DNA from: Streptosporangium sp040640155
GTDB taxonomy: Bacteria; Actinomycetota; Actinomycetes; Streptosporangiales; Streptosporangiaceae
Length of the DNA stretch: 64,000 bases
Direction of reading: 5' to 3'
NCBI RefSeq assembly: GCF_040640155.1
Contig: NZ_JBFABE010000004.1
Location: 207,402-271,401, forward strand
Below the pieces are notes generated by a model. It was not told the origin of the DNA. It was given only the letters and a program-made list of their open reading frames with translations, and did not search any database. The position numbers were made by a program, and so were the translations under genes. Numbering within the stretch: position 1 is the first letter of the stretch; each line of letters begins with the position of its first letter. Of the stretch, positions 34,891-44,174 are shown one piece after another.

Positions 34891-36198
34891 ATGACCGCGA
34901 TCAACGCCGAGGACGAGGTCGCCGGGCTGTGCCGTGACCTGATCCGGATCGACTCGACCAACGCGGGTGACAACGCCGGGCCCGGCGAGCGGGCCGCCGC
35001 CGAGTACGTGGCCGAGAAGCTCGCCGAGGTGGGGCTGGAGCCGCGGATCCTGGAGTCGGACGACCGCCGGGCCAACGTGGTCGCCCGCATCGCCGGGGAG
35101 GACTCCTCGCGGGACGCCCTGCTGCTCCACGGCCACCTGGACGTCGTCCCGTTCGACGCCGGCGACTGGACCCGGCACCCGCTCAGCGGCGAGATCGCCG
35201 ACGGCTGCGTCTGGGGGCGCGGCGCGGTCGACATGAAGGACATGGACGCGATGATCCTCGCGGTCGTACGGCAGCGGCTCAGCGAGGGGCGCCGCCCGCC
35301 GCGGGACGTGGTGCTGGCGTTCACCGCCGACGAGGAGGCCGGCGGCAACTACGGCGCGCAGTGGCTGGTCGACGAGCACAAGGACCTGTTCGACGGGTGC
35401 ACGGAGGCGATCGGCGAGGTCGGCGGGTTCAGCGTCACCGTCGACGAGGCGCGCAGGCTCTACCTGATCGAGGCCGCGGAGAAGGGCATCGCCTGGATGC
35501 GCCTGACCGCCACCGGCCGGGCCGGGCACGGGTCGATGCTCAACGCCGAGAACGCGGTCACCGAGCTGGCCGCGGCGGTGGGGCGCATCGGCCGTTACGA
35601 GTGGCCGATGCGGATGACGCGGACGGTCGAGGCCTTCCTGCGCGAGACCGCCGGGGCGCTGAAGCTGGATCTCGACCTGGACGACCCCGAGAAGACCGTC
35701 GCCGAGCTGGGGCCGCTGGCGCGGATGATCGGCGCCACCCTGCGCAACACCGCCAACCCCACGATGCTGGACGCCGGCTACAAGGCCAACGTGATCCCGC
35801 AGACCGCGACCGCGCACGTGGACGGCCGCTTCCTGCCGGGATACGAGGAGGAGTTCTTCGAGACCCTCGACGAACTGCTCGGTCCCGACGTGACCAGGGA
35901 GTTCGTCTACCACGACATCGCGGTCGAGACCGGGTTCGACGGGCCGCTGGTGCGCGCGATCGCCGACGCCCTCGTCGCCGAGGACCCGGGCGCGCTGGCG
36001 GTGCCGTACACGCTCTCGGGAGGGACGGACCTGAAGGCGTTCAGCCGCCTGGGCATGCGGGGGTTCGGGTTCGCGCCGCTGAGGCTCCCCGCGGACCTGG
36101 ACTTCTCCGGGATGTTCCACGGGGTGGACGAGAGGGTTCCGGTGGATTCGCTCCGGTTCGGGGTCCGGGTTCTTGACCGCTTCCTGGACGGCTGCTGA
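34891..36198 (+). CDS. M20 family metallopeptidase/deacylase
   Basis: ATG 34891 is preceded by AAGGAG. The 435-residue protein has M20 signatures: LLLHGHLDVVPFD (zinc histidine and catalytic-site aspartate), GRGAVDMKDMDAM (bridging aspartate), FTADEEAGGNYG (general base glutamate and zinc glutamate), a dimerisation domain with GRAGHGSMLNAENAV, and a final zinc histidine in FSGMFHGVDERVP. Such enzymes release amino acids from dipeptides or N-acyl amino acids in the cytoplasm. The substrate cannot be read. Confidence 0.9.
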   Translation: MTAINAEDEVAGLCRDLIRIDSTNAGDNAGPGERAAAEYVAEKLAEVGLEPRILESDDRRANVVARIAGEDSSRDALLLHGHLDVVPFDAGDWTRHPLSGEIADGCVWGRGAVDMKDMDAMILAVVRQRLSEGRRPPRDVVLAFTADEEAGGNYGAQWLVDEHKDLFDGCTEAIGEVGGFSVTVDEARRLYLIEAAEKGIAWMRLTATGRAGHGSMLNAENAVTELAAAVGRIGRYEWPMRMTRTVEAFLRETAGALKLDLDLDDPEKTVAELGPLARMIGATLRNTANPTMLDAGYKANVIPQTATAHVDGRFLPGYEEEFFETLDELLGPDVTREFVYHDIAVETGFDGPLVRAIADALVAEDPGALAVPYTLSGGTDLKAFSRLGMRGFGFAPLRLPADLDFSGMFHGVDERVPVDSLRFGVRVLDRFLDGC

Positions 36199-36308
36199 GG
36201 CTTTCCGGGGAAAGCCGTTGCGTTGACGTGGCGTGGTGCTAACGTGACTCTCCGTTGAGGGATGGCTCGTGTCGAAGCGGGCCCGTCCAGGAGTTCTGGG
36301 GAGGTCAT

Positions 36309-36929
36309 GTGGCACGCGTGCCGCACGTGCAGTGGAGGGCGTTCTCGCCCGCTGCCCGACGCGCGCTCGTGACCCTTTCCGTCGACGACACGATCCCCGG
36401 CCGGGCTGACCGGATGGCGCGGTTCGCGGCCGGCACTCGTCGGGGCGTCGCGCGAGCCCTCGCCATCGGCGGTCTCCTGACCGCCGCATGGCTCCTCGCC
36501 GTCGTCTTCGGCCTCCTCGGCGCCACTCCCGCGGTCGCGGACTCCACCGCGGCGGCGGAAGACGCCCTCTCCCGGACCCCTCACACGGTCGCTTCCGGAT
36601 CGGCCACGACGGCCGATGACTTCCCCACGGGCAGCGGCGGGCCGTCGGCGACGGACAACGCCGAGGCCATGGCGGGGCGAGGTGTGGACGGGCTGACCAG
36701 CCAGTCCACCCCGGAGTCTCCGGCACCCGCCACCGCCGACCATGGCTCTGGCGCCAATGGATTCGTGCCCCAGAGCGGTGGTGGATCCGGCTCCTTCGGA
36801 CCGGGTCCGGGGGATGTCGCATGGTTCGCCTACGACCCGCGGCTGACGACGCAGCGTGTCCCGCAGGCGTTCGTGCTCCCCCCTGTCGTCCGCACAGCGG
36901 CGGACGACCCCTCTTTCTCCCCTGACTGA
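36309..36929 (+). CDS. Hypothetical exported or membrane protein upstream of the chaplin-like gene
   Basis: GTG 36309 follows GGGGAGG at good spacing; an in-frame ATG at 36255 lacks this. The 206-residue product has a basic cytoplasmic head, one hydrophobic helix (about residues 48-72, ALAIGGLLTAAWLLAVVFGL) ending in an AVADS-type cleavage site, and an exported Ser/Gly/Thr-rich region. It ends in a short conserved-looking tail (AWFAYDPRLTTQRVPQAFVL). It precedes the chaplin-like gene by 243 bases on the same strand and may belong to the same surface-layer function (inference). Confidence 0.65.
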   Translation: MARVPHVQWRAFSPAARRALVTLSVDDTIPGRADRMARFAAGTRRGVARALAIGGLLTAAWLLAVVFGLLGATPAVADSTAAAEDALSRTPHTVASGSATTADDFPTGSGGPSATDNAEAMAGRGVDGLTSQSTPESPAPATADHGSGANGFVPQSGGGSGSFGPGPGDVAWFAYDPRLTTQRVPQAFVLPPVVRTAADDPSFSPD

Positions 36930-37172
36930 CATCGTCGCGCGGACCGGCCCGTCACTCCCCCTGGGATGACACGCCGGTCGCGGAGCCTGCCTCCATCCTC
37001 CCCGTCCCCGGGAGAACCGCTCCATCGGTGAGCGACGAGCAGGCCGACATGACAGCGATCCCCTTCCTCGTGACGGCCGCCGAGGCTTCCGCTGTGCGGA
37101 CCCACCGGGCCCTCGCATGGCCTCATGCCCTCACGAGGGTCAGTTCCCCCCGAAATGCTAGGAGTCTCAATC

Positions 37173-39323
37173 ATGCGTACGTGGGTTACGGGCACCGCCC
37201 CCGCGGCACTGCTCGCACTGGGCGTCATGGCCATGGGCGGCGGTACGGCCTTCGCCGACACCGACGGCGACCACTCGATCGGCGGCGGCAACCAGATCAA
37301 GGCACCGATCACCCTGCCGATCGACATCAGCGGCAACGCCGTCGGCGTGCTCGGCGAGTCGGCCGCCTCCTCGCAGGGGGGCGCCTCCGCCGAGAACACC
37401 GGTGGCGACGGGCTCTCCGGCGAGACCTCCGGCCGGGGCAGCGTCCTGGGCGGCAACCAGATCACCGCGCCCGTCACCGCCCCGGTCAACGCCTGCGGCA
37501 ACGCCGTGTCGGTGTTCGGCCGCTCCGAGGCGGGCTGCCGAGGCGGTGCCTCGGTCCGCGGCCAGGGCGACGGCCCCGGCCGTCCCGGCGGTGGCGGCGC
37601 GGGCGGCAACCGCACGAACGGCGACCACAGCGTCGCCGGCGGCAACCAGGTGGTCGCTCCGATCACCGCCCCGATCAACGCCTGCGGGAACTCTTTCGCG
37701 ATCTTCGGCGGGGCCACCGCCGGCTGCCGGGGCGGCGCCTCGGTCAGCGGCCAGGGCGGCGGCGGGGCCGGTGGCAACCGGACCTCCGGCCGGGGCAGCG
37801 TCCTGGGCGGCAACCAGGTGGTCGCCCCGATCACCGCCCCGATCAACATCTGCGGGAACTCGGTCGCCGTCGTCGGCGATGCGTTCTCCGGCTGCCGGGG
37901 CGGCGCGGAGGTCGCCGGCGAGCGGCCGGGCGGTCCGGGCGGTCCTGGGCGTCCCGGTGGCCCGGGGCGTCCCGGGGAGCCCGGTGGTCCCGGGCGTCCG
38001 GGTGAGCCCGGCGGTCCCGGGCGTCCCGGTGGCCCGGGCGAGCCGGGACGGCCGGGCAAGCCGGGTTACGGCGGTCACGGGAACCAGGGCGGCCACGGCG
38101 GTCCGGGGGGTCGTGGCGACCACGGGGACAACGGCGGTCGCTGGAACCAGGGCGGTCACGACGACCACGGCAAGCGCGGGCCGCGCCCGGGTGGTCCGGG
38201 CTGGGACGGTCCGGGCTCGGGCGGCCCCGGCGGCTGGGGGCAGGGCCCCCGTCCCGGTGGGCCGGGCGGTCCCGGTCAGGGCCCCGGCCGTCCCGGCAAC
38301 GACACCGACGGGCGCTTCGGGGCGGGCGGCGGCAACCAGGTGGTCGCCCCGATCGTCGCTCCTGTCGAGGCCTGCGGCAACGCCGTCGGCAACGGCCGGG
38401 CCGGGTGCCCGGGCGGCGTGACCGTCGAGGGCCGCGGCTCCGGTGGCGCGGGCGGGAACACCACGTCGGGCCGGGGCAGTGTCCTGGGCGGCAACCAGGT
38501 GGTCGCGCCCGTCACGGCCCCGATCAACGTCTGCGGCAACGCCGTGGCCGTTCTCGGCGGTGCCTTCGCGGGTTGCCAGGGTGGCGCGTCCGTCGGAAGC
38601 GGTGGCGCGGGCGGCTCCGGCGGTGCGGGCGGGAACACCACGTCGGGCCGGGGCAGTGTCCTGGGCGGCAACCAGGTGGTCGCGCCCATCACCGCTCCGG
38701 TCAACGTCTGCGGCAACGCCGTGGCCGTTCTCGGTGACGCCGCGGCGGGATGCCTGGGCGGCTCCCGCGTGGGCGGCCCGTCCGGCAACCCGGGTTACCC
38801 CGGTCACCCGGGCCGGCCCGGTCACCCCGGCGGTCACGGTGGTCACGGCGGCTGGGACGCCAAGCCCGCCAAGCACAGGACCAGCGGCCTGCTCCCCGCC
38901 CTGCCCGCCGTTCCGGCCGTGAACGGCACGGCCGGCCAGACGACCGACGCCCGGAGCGCGGCGGACCGGTCCCAGGTTCCGGCGGCCGGTGCCGTCCCCG
39001 CCGGACTTCCCCTGATGCCCGTCACCCCCGCCACGGCCGAGAACGCCGAGAACGCCGAGAACGCCGAGGGCGCCGAGAGGTCCCGGGGAGCCGCGAGCGG
39101 TTCACCGCTGGACGCCGCCGCCCCCGTCGAGGGGCTGGTCTCCTCGTCCCCGGCCGGTGGGGCCCTGCCCGCCCGTGACCTGGGCCTGATGAGCGCCGCC
39201 CAGCCGGTGGGCGTGACCGGCATGAACGTCGGTTCCCTCATCACCCTGCTGATCGGCGCCCTGGCCGCCGGCGCCGCGGCGGTCTTCGGCACCACCCGCC
39301 GCATCCGTTTCGGTCAGAAGTAA
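37173..39323 (+). CDS. Seven-repeat chaplin-like surface protein with collagen-like segment
   Basis: ATG 37173 follows AGGAG. The 716-residue protein has a signal peptide, then seven chaplin-type repeats (GGNQ..API.AP.N.CGNAV...G...GC.GG) beginning near residues 37, 93, 156, 212, 386, 439 and 498. Repeat 1 lacks both cysteines and repeat 5 is shortened; the others carry the cysteine pair. Between repeats 4 and 5 lies about 125 residues of Gly-Pro-rich collagen-like sequence (GGPGRPGEPGGPGRPGEPGG). A Pro/Ala-rich stalk and a C-terminal membrane helix with basic end (VGSLITLLIGALAAG, RRIRFGQK) follow; there is no LAXTG sortase site. Chaplins form amphipathic amyloid films on aerial hyphae. This one is probably anchored in the membrane and spans the wall (inference). 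Confidence 0.88.
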   Translation: MRTWVTGTAPAALLALGVMAMGGGTAFADTDGDHSIGGGNQIKAPITLPIDISGNAVGVLGESAASSQGGASAENTGGDGLSGETSGRGSVLGGNQITAPVTAPVNACGNAVSVFGRSEAGCRGGASVRGQGDGPGRPGGGGAGGNRTNGDHSVAGGNQVVAPITAPINACGNSFAIFGGATAGCRGGASVSGQGGGGAGGNRTSGRGSVLGGNQVVAPITAPINICGNSVAVVGDAFSGCRGGAEVAGERPGGPGGPGRPGGPGRPGEPGGPGRPGEPGGPGRPGGPGEPGRPGKPGYGGHGNQGGHGGPGGRGDHGDNGGRWNQGGHDDHGKRGPRPGGPGWDGPGSGGPGGWGQGPRPGGPGGPGQGPGRPGNDTDGRFGAGGGNQVVAPIVAPVEACGNAVGNGRAGCPGGVTVEGRGSGGAGGNTTSGRGSVLGGNQVVAPVTAPINVCGNAVAVLGGAFAGCQGGASVGSGGAGGSGGAGGNTTSGRGSVLGGNQVVAPITAPVNVCGNAVAVLGDAAAGCLGGSRVGGPSGNPGYPGHPGRPGHPGGHGGHGGWDAKPAKHRTSGLLPALPAVPAVNGTAGQTTDARSAADRSQVPAAGAVPAGLPLMPVTPATAENAENAENAEGAERSRGAASGSPLDAAAPVEGLVSSSPAGGALPARDLGLMSAAQPVGVTGMNVGSLITLLIGALAAGAAAVFGTTRRIRFGQK
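38448..38510 (+). repeat. 63-bp direct repeat in the chaplin-like gene, copy 1
   Basis: This stretch is identical to 38625-38687, while protein-level repeats elsewhere in the gene differ at the DNA level. The identity points to recent duplication or gene conversion between repeats 6 and 7. Confidence 0.75.
38625..38687 (+). repeat. 63-bp direct repeat in the chaplin-like gene, copy 2
   Basis: Second copy of the 63-bp identity, leading into chaplin repeat 7. Recombination between the copies would delete exactly one repeat (177 bp) in frame. Confidence 0.75.
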
Positions 39324-39380
39324 GGGATTAGTCACCTCATGGACTGTTTTCCTTGGAGCCACTGAGGACGACGCACAGGC

Positions 39381-39445
39381 GCCTCGACGGCGGCCAGACG
39401 GGATGATCGGCGTCTTACGGCCCGGTGTCCCCCCGCCGTCGAGGC
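39381..39445. repeat. Long-spaced inverted repeat after the chaplin-like gene
   Basis: GCCTCGACGGCGG (39381-39393) is exactly complementary to 39433-39445, with 39 bases between. It precedes a second hairpin and may add to termination. Confidence 0.6.
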
Positions 39446-39451
39446 AGTGAA

Positions 39452-39492
39452 GCTTTGCCCGCTCCGGGGGCGCGGCCCGGGGCGGGCAAAGC
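39452..39492. terminator. Bidirectional terminator between chaplin-like gene and DUF5703 gene
   Basis: GCTTTGCCCGC (39452-39462) pairs exactly with 39482-39492; the two convergent genes end at 39323 and 39504. Confidence 0.7.
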
Positions 39493-39503
39493 CATGTCAG
39501 CGG

Positions 39504-39689
39504 TCACATCGTCCTGCTCACCCGTATGATCTTCCGGCGCAACCGGACGTCCCGGCGGCCGTCGGGATACAGTCTCAGGCGGTCGAGTTCCCAGTCACCG
39601 TATTCTGCGTGTTCGGTGAGGATGCGCCGGGCCGCGTCCCGGCTGGTGCCACGCGGAAGGTGGATAACCAAGTAGGAGTAGTCGAGCAC
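39504..39689 (-). CDS. DUF5703 family small protein
   Basis: GTG 39689 gives 61 residues. The sequence (LDYSYLVIHLPRGTSRDAAR, YGDWELDRLRLYPDGRRDVR, LRRKIIR) matches the conserved actinobacterial DUF5703 pattern from end to end. It is a small soluble alpha/beta protein of unknown function. It lies divergent from topA with 157 bases between the starts, so the two may share control. Confidence 0.82.
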   Translation of the reverse strand: MLDYSYLVIHLPRGTSRDAARRILTEHAEYGDWELDRLRLYPDGRRDVRLRRKIIRVSRTM

Positions 39690-39846
39690 AGCGATTAGTC
39701 TCCGAGGGTGGGCCGAGGGACGTCGACACTCATAGGGCTTTATTCTGCGTCCTTACGGCTTCCCTTGGGAGTGCCCCCGAGCGAGATCGGGTAACCCGAG
39801 GGGAAGAAAACGGGGAACGAATGCGAACAGCGAGGTAGGAAGCAGC

Positions 39847-42513
39847 GTGCCAGCCAAGAACGGCAACGCCGGCGGAACCCGCCTGGTGATCGTCGAGTCG
39901 CCTTCCAAGGCGAAGACCATCGCCGGGTACCTCGGCCGCGGCTACGTCGTGGAGTCCAGTATCGGGCATATTCGCGATCTCCCCGAGAAGGCCGACGACA
40001 TCCCGGAGAAGTACAAGGGAGAGTCGTGGGCGCGCCTCGGCGTGAACGTGGATCACGAGTTCGAGCCGCTCTACGTCGTCAACCACGACAAGAAGGCCCA
40101 GGTGAGCAAGCTCAAGCAGTTGCTCAAGGACGCCGACGAGCTCTATCTCGCCACTGACGAGGACCGCGAGGGCGAGGCGATCGCCTGGCATCTGCGCGAG
40201 GTGCTCAACCCCAAGGTCCCGGTCCACCGCATGGTGTTCCACGAGATCACGCAGCGGGCGATCCAGGACGCGGTGGCCAATCCCCGCACCCTGAACCTGC
40301 GGCTGGTCGACGCCCAGGAGACCCGGCGCATCCTCGACCGCCTCTACGGCTACGAGGTCAGCCCGGTCCTGTGGAAGAAGGTCAAGCCCAAGCTGTCCGC
40401 CGGGCGCGTGCAGTCGGTGGCGACCCGGCTGGTGGTGGAACGCGAGCGCGAGCGCCTGGCGTTCACCAGCGCGAGCTACTGGGACCTGCAGGCGCTGCTC
40501 GACACGGGCCGCGACGAGGTCCCGCACGAGTTCACCGCCATGCTCACCGGCGTGGACGGCAAGCGCGTCGCCCAGGGGCGCGACTTCGCCAGCAACGGCA
40601 CCCTCAAGAGCGCCGGCGTGCTCCACCTGGACGAGCAGGCCGCCACCGCCCTGGCCGGGCGGCTGGCCGGGGTGTCGTACAAGGTCAGGTCGGTCGAGCG
40701 CAAGCCGTACACCCGCAAGCCGTACGCGCCGTTCAGGACGACCACGCTGCAGCAGGAGGCCAGCCGCAAGCTGGGCTTCTCCGCGAAGTCGACCATGCAG
40801 GTCGCCCAGCGCCTGTACGAGAACGGCTTCATCACCTACATGCGAACCGACAGCATCACGCTGTCGGAGACCGCCGTGGCCGCCGCCCGTAGCCAGGCGA
40901 TCAAGCTCTACGGCTCGGCCTACGTGCCCGACAAGCCCCGCGTGTACGCCAGCAAGGTCAAGAACGCCCAGGAGGCGCACGAGGCGATCCGCCCCTCGGG
41001 CGAGGAGTTCCGCACGCCGGGCGAGACCGGGCTGAGCGGCGACATGTTCCGCCTGTACGAGCTCATCTGGCAGCGGACCGTGGCCTCCCAGATGAAGGAC
41101 GCGGTCGGCGAGTCGGTCACCGTCAAGGCCGAGGGCACCTCCAGCGCGGGCGAGCGGGTCGAGTTCAGCGCCTCCGGGCGGACCATCACCTTCCACGGCT
41201 TCCTCAAGGCCTACGTGGAGGGTGCCGACGACCCGTCCACCGACCGCGACGACTCCGAGAAGCGCCTGCCGAACCTGGCCGAGAACGACCCGCTCACCGC
41301 TTCGGCGCTGAACGTGCTCTCGCACGCCACCAAGCCCCCGGCGCGCTACACCGAGGCGTCGCTGATCAAGGAGCTGGAGGACCGGGAGATCGGCCGGCCG
41401 TCGACGTACGCGTCGATCATCGGCACGATCCTGGACCGCGGGTACGTGTTCAAGAAGGGCACGGCCCTGGTGCCGTCCTTCCTGGCGTTCGCGGTGGTCA
41501 ACCTGCTGGAGCGGCACTTCGGCAACCTCGTCGACTACGACTTCACCGCCGACATGGAGAAGGTCCTCGACGACATCGCCAACGACCGGGCCGAGCGGGT
41601 GCCGGAGCTGCGCCGCTTCTACTTCGGCGTGGACGGCGACGAGGGCCTCAAGGAGATGGTCACCGACCTCGGCGAGATCGACGCCAAGGAGATCAGCTCC
41701 TTCCCGATCCGGGGCACCGACATCATGATCCGGGTGGGCCGCTACGGCCCGTACCTGGACCGTGACGGCGTCCGGGTGAACGTGCCCGAGGACCTGGCGC
41801 CCGACGAGCTGACCGCGGAGATGGCCGAGGAGCTGTTCTCCCGCCCGACGGGCGACCGGGAGCTGGGCAAGGACCCCGTCACCGGTCACGTGATCGTGGC
41901 GCGGGACGGCCGCTACGGCCCGTACGTGACCGAGGTCCTGCCCGAGGAGCCGCCGCCGGCCGAGCCCACCGGCACGGGAACCAAGAAGCGGACCAAGAAG
42001 GCCGACGCCCCCAAGCCACGCACCGGGTCGCTGCTCAAGTCGATGTCCCTGGACACCGTCACCCTGGACGACGCCCTGAAGCTGCTGTCGCTCCCCCGGG
42101 TGCTCGGGGAGATCGACGGCCAGGAGGTCACCGCCCAGAACGGCAGGTTCGGGCCGTACGTCAAGAAGGGCACGGACTCGCGTTCGCTGGCCTCCGAGGA
42201 GGAGATGTTCACGGTCACCCTCGACCGGGCCAGGGAACTGTTCGCCCAGCCCAAGGCGAGGGGCAGGCAGGCCGCGGCGGCGCCTCCGCTGCGCGAACTG
42301 GGCGAGGACCCCGTCTCCAAGAAGCCGATCGTGGTGAAGGAGGGGAGGTTCGGGCCGTACGTCACCGACGGGGAGACCAACGCCTCCCTGCGCAAGGGTG
42401 ACGAGGTGGAGCAGATCACCACCGAACGCGCCGCCGAGCTTCTCGCCGACCGCCGCGCCCGCGGTCCGGCGCCCAAGCGGCCCCGAGCCACCAAGGCCAA
42501 GGCGAAGGCCTGA
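39847..42513 (+). CDS. topA: DNA topoisomerase I
   Basis: GTG 39847 follows AGGAAG. The 888-residue type IA topoisomerase has a TOPRIM domain (LVIVESPSKAKTIAGYLG, LATDEDREGEAIAWHLREV), the active-site tyrosine in ENGFITYMRTDSITLS, and the family motifs EAHEAIRPS and EIGRPSTYASIIGTI. Three C-terminal topo-C repeats are present (RVGRYGPYLD, ARDGRYGPYV, AQNGRFGPYV and KEGRFGPYV). The tail is rich in lysine and lacks Cys4 zinc fingers, as in other actinobacteria. It relaxes negative supercoils in the nucleoid. It starts a plus-strand block with mostly core genes. Confidence 0.97.
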   Translation: MPAKNGNAGGTRLVIVESPSKAKTIAGYLGRGYVVESSIGHIRDLPEKADDIPEKYKGESWARLGVNVDHEFEPLYVVNHDKKAQVSKLKQLLKDADELYLATDEDREGEAIAWHLREVLNPKVPVHRMVFHEITQRAIQDAVANPRTLNLRLVDAQETRRILDRLYGYEVSPVLWKKVKPKLSAGRVQSVATRLVVERERERLAFTSASYWDLQALLDTGRDEVPHEFTAMLTGVDGKRVAQGRDFASNGTLKSAGVLHLDEQAATALAGRLAGVSYKVRSVERKPYTRKPYAPFRTTTLQQEASRKLGFSAKSTMQVAQRLYENGFITYMRTDSITLSETAVAAARSQAIKLYGSAYVPDKPRVYASKVKNAQEAHEAIRPSGEEFRTPGETGLSGDMFRLYELIWQRTVASQMKDAVGESVTVKAEGTSSAGERVEFSASGRTITFHGFLKAYVEGADDPSTDRDDSEKRLPNLAENDPLTASALNVLSHATKPPARYTEASLIKELEDREIGRPSTYASIIGTILDRGYVFKKGTALVPSFLAFAVVNLLERHFGNLVDYDFTADMEKVLDDIANDRAERVPELRRFYFGVDGDEGLKEMVTDLGEIDAKEISSFPIRGTDIMIRVGRYGPYLDRDGVRVNVPEDLAPDELTAEMAEELFSRPTGDRELGKDPVTGHVIVARDGRYGPYVTEVLPEEPPPAEPTGTGTKKRTKKADAPKPRTGSLLKSMSLDTVTLDDALKLLSLPRVLGEIDGQEVTAQNGRFGPYVKKGTDSRSLASEEEMFTVTLDRARELFAQPKARGRQAAAAPPLRELGEDPVSKKPIVVKEGRFGPYVTDGETNASLRKGDEVEQITTERAAELLADRRARGPAPKRPRATKAKAKA

Positions 42514-42639
42514 CACCACCGGAGGGTCGGCCCCGGTTCCGCGGCCCGGGACCGGGACCGGCGCGGGGAACGCATCGGCGGTCCCGGGCGTTCTTCGGAA
42601 CGCGCCGGAGACCGCCGGCGGGTTCCGGGTAGAGGGCGA

Positions 42640-44028
42640 GTGACGATCGTGGGCTTCGTGTCGCTGGTCATCTGCGCGATCACGGTGGTCCACTACTACC
42701 TGTGGCGGCGCCTGGTCCGCTCGACCACGAGGCCCGGACGGGTCCGCAGGGTGCTGACGTGGGTCCTCGCGGGTCTGGCCGTGCTCGCGCCGGTGACGCT
42801 GGTCGCCTCGCGCAGCGAGTGGGGTCACTTCCTGGCGTGGCCCGGGTTCTTCTGGATCGCGCTGATGTTCTACCTGTTCGTGTTCCTCGTGGTCCTGGAG
42901 ATACCGAGGGCCACGGCCCTGCTGGTCGCGCGCGGGCTGGAACGCCGGACGCGGTCGTCGCCCGAGTACCGGGAGACCGGAGGCGGAACCACGAGCGTGA
43001 CCCGGGGCGAGAGCGGGGTCCGGGGCGGGGTCCAGGGCGAGGGCGTGACCTGGGGCGAGAGCGGGGCCCGGTGTGAGGGCGGGGACGGCACGCGGGGTGG
43101 GACCGGGACCGAGGTCGGCGGCGTGATCGTCGTTCCCGGTCCGGGAGGCACACCGCCCGCCGCGGAGGCCCCCACTGAGGCCGGGATCACCAGGAGGCTG
43201 TTCATCGCCCGCACGGCCGCCGCGGCGGCCGGCGCGGGGGCGTTGGGCGCGGTCGGGTACGGGGTCGGGGCGGCACTCGGCGACCCGGTGATCGAGCGGG
43301 CCCGGGTCGTGCTGCCCCGGCTGGATCCGCGCCTGAACGGCCTGCGGTTCGCGGTGGTCAGCGACATCCACCTCGGTCCGCTCACCGGCGTCGCGCACAC
43401 CCGGCGGATCGTCCGCATGATCAACTCTTTGGAGGCGGACGTGGTCGCGGTCGTCGGCGACCTCGTCGACGGCACGGTGGCCGAGCTCGGCCCGCTGGCC
43501 AGGCCGCTTCGGGACCTCGAGTCGCGCTACGGCGCCTACTTCGTCACCGGCAACCACGAGTACTACACGGCGAACGGCCCGGCCGAATGGGTGGAGGAGC
43601 TGCGCGGGCTCGGCGTGCGCCCGCTCGGCAACGAGCGCGTCGAGATCGTCCACGGGGGAGCCGTGCTCGACCTCGCCGGGGTTAACGACATCGGAGGTAC
43701 GGTCTCGGGCGACGGCCCGGACTTCGAGCGGGCACTGGGCGGGCGCGACCACTCCCGGACCACCGTCCTGCTCGCCCACCAGCCGATCCAGGCCGTTCAG
43801 GCGTCCGGTTACGGCGTGGACCTCCAGCTGTCGGGTCACACGCACGGCGGGCAGATGGTCCCCTTCAACCTGATCATCCCGCTTCAGCAGCCGGTCGTCT
43901 CCGGCCTCGGCGAGGTGGGCGGCACCCAGGTCTACGTGACGCGGGGTGCGGGCTTCTGGGGGCCACCCGTCCGGGTAGGGGCTCCGCCCGAAATAACCCT
44001 TCTTGAGGTCCGGAACGAGAAACTCTAG
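42640..44028 (+). CDS. Membrane metallophosphoesterase
   Basis: The 462-residue protein (GTG 42640) has four N-terminal membrane segments up to about residue 100, a low-complexity Gly/Arg/Glu stretch, another hydrophobic segment resembling a twin-arginine-type leader (ITRRLFIARTAAAAAGAGAL), and a calcineurin-like phosphoesterase. Metal motifs are FAVVSDIHLGPL, AVVGDLVDG, YFVTGNHEYY and LSGHTHGGQ. This is the YkuE/YaeI layout; relatives hydrolyse phospholipid-derived or UDP-linked phosphates. The catalytic domain should lie outside the membrane (inference). Confidence 0.88.
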   Translation: MTIVGFVSLVICAITVVHYYLWRRLVRSTTRPGRVRRVLTWVLAGLAVLAPVTLVASRSEWGHFLAWPGFFWIALMFYLFVFLVVLEIPRATALLVARGLERRTRSSPEYRETGGGTTSVTRGESGVRGGVQGEGVTWGESGARCEGGDGTRGGTGTEVGGVIVVPGPGGTPPAAEAPTEAGITRRLFIARTAAAAAGAGALGAVGYGVGAALGDPVIERARVVLPRLDPRLNGLRFAVVSDIHLGPLTGVAHTRRIVRMINSLEADVVAVVGDLVDGTVAELGPLARPLRDLESRYGAYFVTGNHEYYTANGPAEWVEELRGLGVRPLGNERVEIVHGGAVLDLAGVNDIGGTVSGDGPDFERALGGRDHSRTTVLLAHQPIQAVQASGYGVDLQLSGHTHGGQMVPFNLIIPLQQPVVSGLGEVGGTQVYVTRGAGFWGPPVRVGAPPEITLLEVRNEKL

Positions 44029-44174
44029 GAACATCGGCCCCCGGTGCTTCTTTTGGCGTACGCGGCCTGCGACGCGCACGACGGACGTACTACCCTCGTC
44101 CAACGGGCAGCCGGCGCGTTTCCGCCTCGCACCTGTCCTCCCCCGCCCGGCGAGCACCTGGATACGCTGACACC

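Noticed and set aside
37270..38700. Regularly spaced direct repeats that could suggest a CRISPR array
   Set aside because: They are in-frame chaplin and collagen-like coding repeats; repeat and spacer lengths vary and no cas genes are present. I found no CRISPR array in the window.
37167..38876. Long minus-strand frame opposite the chaplin-like gene
   Set aside because: Its Ala/Thr/Gly repeats arise from the reverse complement of Gly-Pro codons; there is no ribosome site and no recognisable domain.
39730..44157. Very long open frame (1475 codons) on the minus strand opposite topA and the phosphoesterase
   Set aside because: It is the antisense shadow of high-GC genes; topA and the phosphoesterase on the other strand have clear family motifs and ribosome sites.
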